A DNA stretch of 15,090 bases, from positions 1 to 15,090 of the forward strand of contig DASQSZ010000102.1 in NCBI GenBank assembly GCA_035642125.1, given 5' to 3'. The DNA is from CALAED01 sp937891035. Lineage in GTDB: Bacteria; Actinomycetota; Actinomycetes; Streptosporangiales; Streptosporangiaceae. Position numbers and translations under genes: made by a program. Position 1 is the stretch's first letter. Each line of letters opens with the position of its first letter. Below, piece after piece: positions 14,115-15,090 of this stretch. A model generated the notes under the pieces. It had not been told where the DNA came from and searched no databases. It saw nothing but the letters and a program-made list of their open reading frames with translations.

Positions 14115-14555
14115 TCAGATCTTGGGCGGGCGGCCCTCATAGGGGGTGGACAGCACGACCGTGGTGCGGGTCGCCACGTTCGCGACGGCCCGGATCTGCT
14201 GGAGCAGCTCCTCGAGCGCACCCGGCGAGGCCACCCGCACCTTGAGGATGTAGCTCTCCTCCCCCGCCACCGAATGGCAGGCCTCGATCGCGTCGAGGTG
14301 GGCCAGCCGGTCCGGCGCGTCGTCGGGCGCGGCGGGGTCGATCGGCTTGATGGAGATGAACGCGGTCAGCGGCAACCCGATCTCGTCGAGATCGAGGCGT
14401 GCGGTGAACCCCCGGACGACCCCGCGCTTTTGCAGCCGGCGCACCCGCTGATGGACGGCGGAGACCGACAGCCCGGTCGCCTTGGCGAGGTCGGTGAAGC
14501 TCATCCTGCCGTCGTCGGCCAGCAACGCCACTATTCGCCGATCGAGCTCTTCCAC
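14115..14555 (-). CDS. Lrp/AsnC-family transcriptional regulator
   Basis: 146 residues, the standard length. The HTH is at about 4-50 (LDRRIVALLADDGRMSFTDL, SVSAVHQRVRRLQKRGVVRG). The RAM ligand-binding domain follows from about 64 (TAFISIKPID, then the ACHSVAGEESYILKVRV motif and LEELLQQIRAV). Such proteins form dimers or octamers that sense amino acids or related metabolites. The GTG start at 14555 has no SD. The gene lies 9 nt downstream of the LacI-family stop on the same strand, so it could be read through from there as well as from its own promoter. Its regulatory target is not visible in the window. Confidence 0.95.
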   Translation of the reverse strand: MEELDRRIVALLADDGRMSFTDLAKATGLSVSAVHQRVRRLQKRGVVRGFTARLDLDEIGLPLTAFISIKPIDPAAPDDAPDRLAHLDAIEACHSVAGEESYILKVRVASPGALEELLQQIRAVANVATRTTVVLSTPYEGRPPKI

Positions 14556-14567
14556 AAGGAAAACCTA
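14556..14567 (-). promoter_or_regulatory. -10 element of the Lrp gene, probably leaderless
   Basis: On the minus strand TAGGTT (complement of 14562-14567) is followed by six bases and then the GTG at 14555. This is the spacing of a leaderless transcript. The hexamer overlaps the TAG stop of the LacI-family gene. The -35 region is poor. Confidence 0.4.
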
Positions 14568-15090
14568 ACGTGTGCGCGCCGGGGGGCCACAGCTTCCGCG
14601 CACGATGAGCTCGGTCGGCAACACCACGGGACGCCCGCCCTCCCTGCGGGTCCGCTCGATGGTCCGGTCGGAGGCGCGAACCAGCAGCTCACAGGCGCGA
14701 TAACCCATGTCACGGGCCGGCCGGGCCACGGCGGTCAGCGGCGGATCACACAGCTCGGCCCACGCCATGTCCCCGATCATCGCGATCGACACATCGGCCG
14801 GCACCCGCAGATCGAACTCCCTGGCCACGAGGACGGCCGCCTCTCCCAGCAGGTGGTTGCCCGCCAGGACGGCGGTGAGGTCGGAGCGGCGTTGGAACAG
14901 ACTGGCCGCCGCCGCGTAGGCGCTGTCACGACTCGAGCGCGCCCGTACCAGCAGGCCGCTGTCGGGCGTGACGGCGAGGTCGCGCAGCGTCTCGGTGAAC
15001 GCCTCGGCGCGCAGCCGCCCGGTCGGGGTCGCGGCCGGGCCGCCCAAAAAGGCGATGCGGCGGTGGCCGAGCCCGACGAGGTATTCCACG
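14565..15090 (-). CDS. LacI-family transcriptional regulator, C-terminal part (5' end outside window)
   Basis: About 175 residues are seen, running from the window edge to the TAG at 14565-14567. The apparent start at 15089 is only an internal GTG codon. The visible part is the C-terminal two thirds of the periplasmic-binding-like sensor domain: EYLVGLGHRRIAFLGG with the ATPTGRLRAEAFTETL helix, then LTAVLAGNHLLGEAAVLVAREFDLRVPADVSIAMIGD and the closing PPLTAVARPARDMGYRACELLV. The sequence ends in LPTELIVRGSCGPP, a usual LacI ending. The N-terminal HTH must lie beyond 15090. These proteins normally repress sugar-uptake genes and release DNA on binding a sugar; the sugar here is unknown. Confidence 0.93.
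   Translation of the reverse strand, partial: VEYLVGLGHRRIAFLGGPAATPTGRLRAEAFTETLRDLAVTPDSGLLVRARSSRDSAYAAAASLFQRRSDLTAVLAGNHLLGEAAVLVAREFDLRVPADVSIAMIGDMAWAELCDPPLTAVARPARDMGYRACELLVRASDRTIERTRREGGRPVVLPTELIVRGSCGPPARTR

Overview
The window is very GC-rich, with G or C in most third codon positions, Shine-Dalgarno (SD) sequences of the GGAGG type and several GTG starts. Its families (DUF1707-FHA, DUF574 methyltransferase, XRE-DUF5753 regulator, LLM-class probably F420-linked oxidoreductase, Tat-exported lipoprotein) point to a filamentous actinomycete, probably Streptosporangiales or a relative. The genus cannot be read from the sequence. No RNA gene, insertion sequence, phage gene or CRISPR array was seen.

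Layout. 1-296: 3' end of a cytochrome P450 gene. 363-917: DUF1707-FHA protein behind a good promoter. 928-1905: LysR-type regulator (LTTR). 1906-2074: an unusually AT-rich control region with a LysR-type palindrome and a possible promoter. 2075-9857: a seven-gene co-directional operon: FAD oxidoreductase, TauA-like Tat/lipoprotein binding protein, TauB-like ATPase, TauC-like permease, aconitase X large subunit, aconitase X small subunit, IlvD/Edd-family Fe-S dehydratase. 9886-10713 (-) and 10912-11814 (+): divergent DUF574 methyltransferase and XRE-DUF5753 regulator. 11828-11866: three 13-bp tandem repeats. 11887-13028 (-): a 70-residue protein with a duplicated peptide, translationally coupled to an unrecognised membrane protein. 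13179-14087 (+): LLM oxidoreductase. 14115-14555 (-): Lrp/AsnC regulator. 14565-15090 (-): 3' part of a LacI-family regulator.

How the genes fit together. The central operon reads as a complete uptake and breakdown unit for a small organic acid or polar metabolite. The binding protein, ATPase and permease import it. The FAD enzyme oxidises it or a product. Two unrelated iron-sulfur dehydratases, two-subunit aconitase X and an IlvD/Edd enzyme, remove water from hydroxy-acid intermediates. The upstream LysR protein probably switches the operon through the palindrome at 1943-1959, centred about 65 bp before the inferred transcription start. No proline-metabolism or mevalonate genes lie nearby, so neither known aconitase X role is supported by context and the substrate is unknown. 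This operon is the best candidate here for an undescribed pathway. The small repeat protein plus membrane protein is a second, more speculative candidate.

Three genes (363, 13179, 14555) have a -10-like hexamer ending exactly 7 nt before the start codon and no clear SD, which suggests leaderless transcripts.
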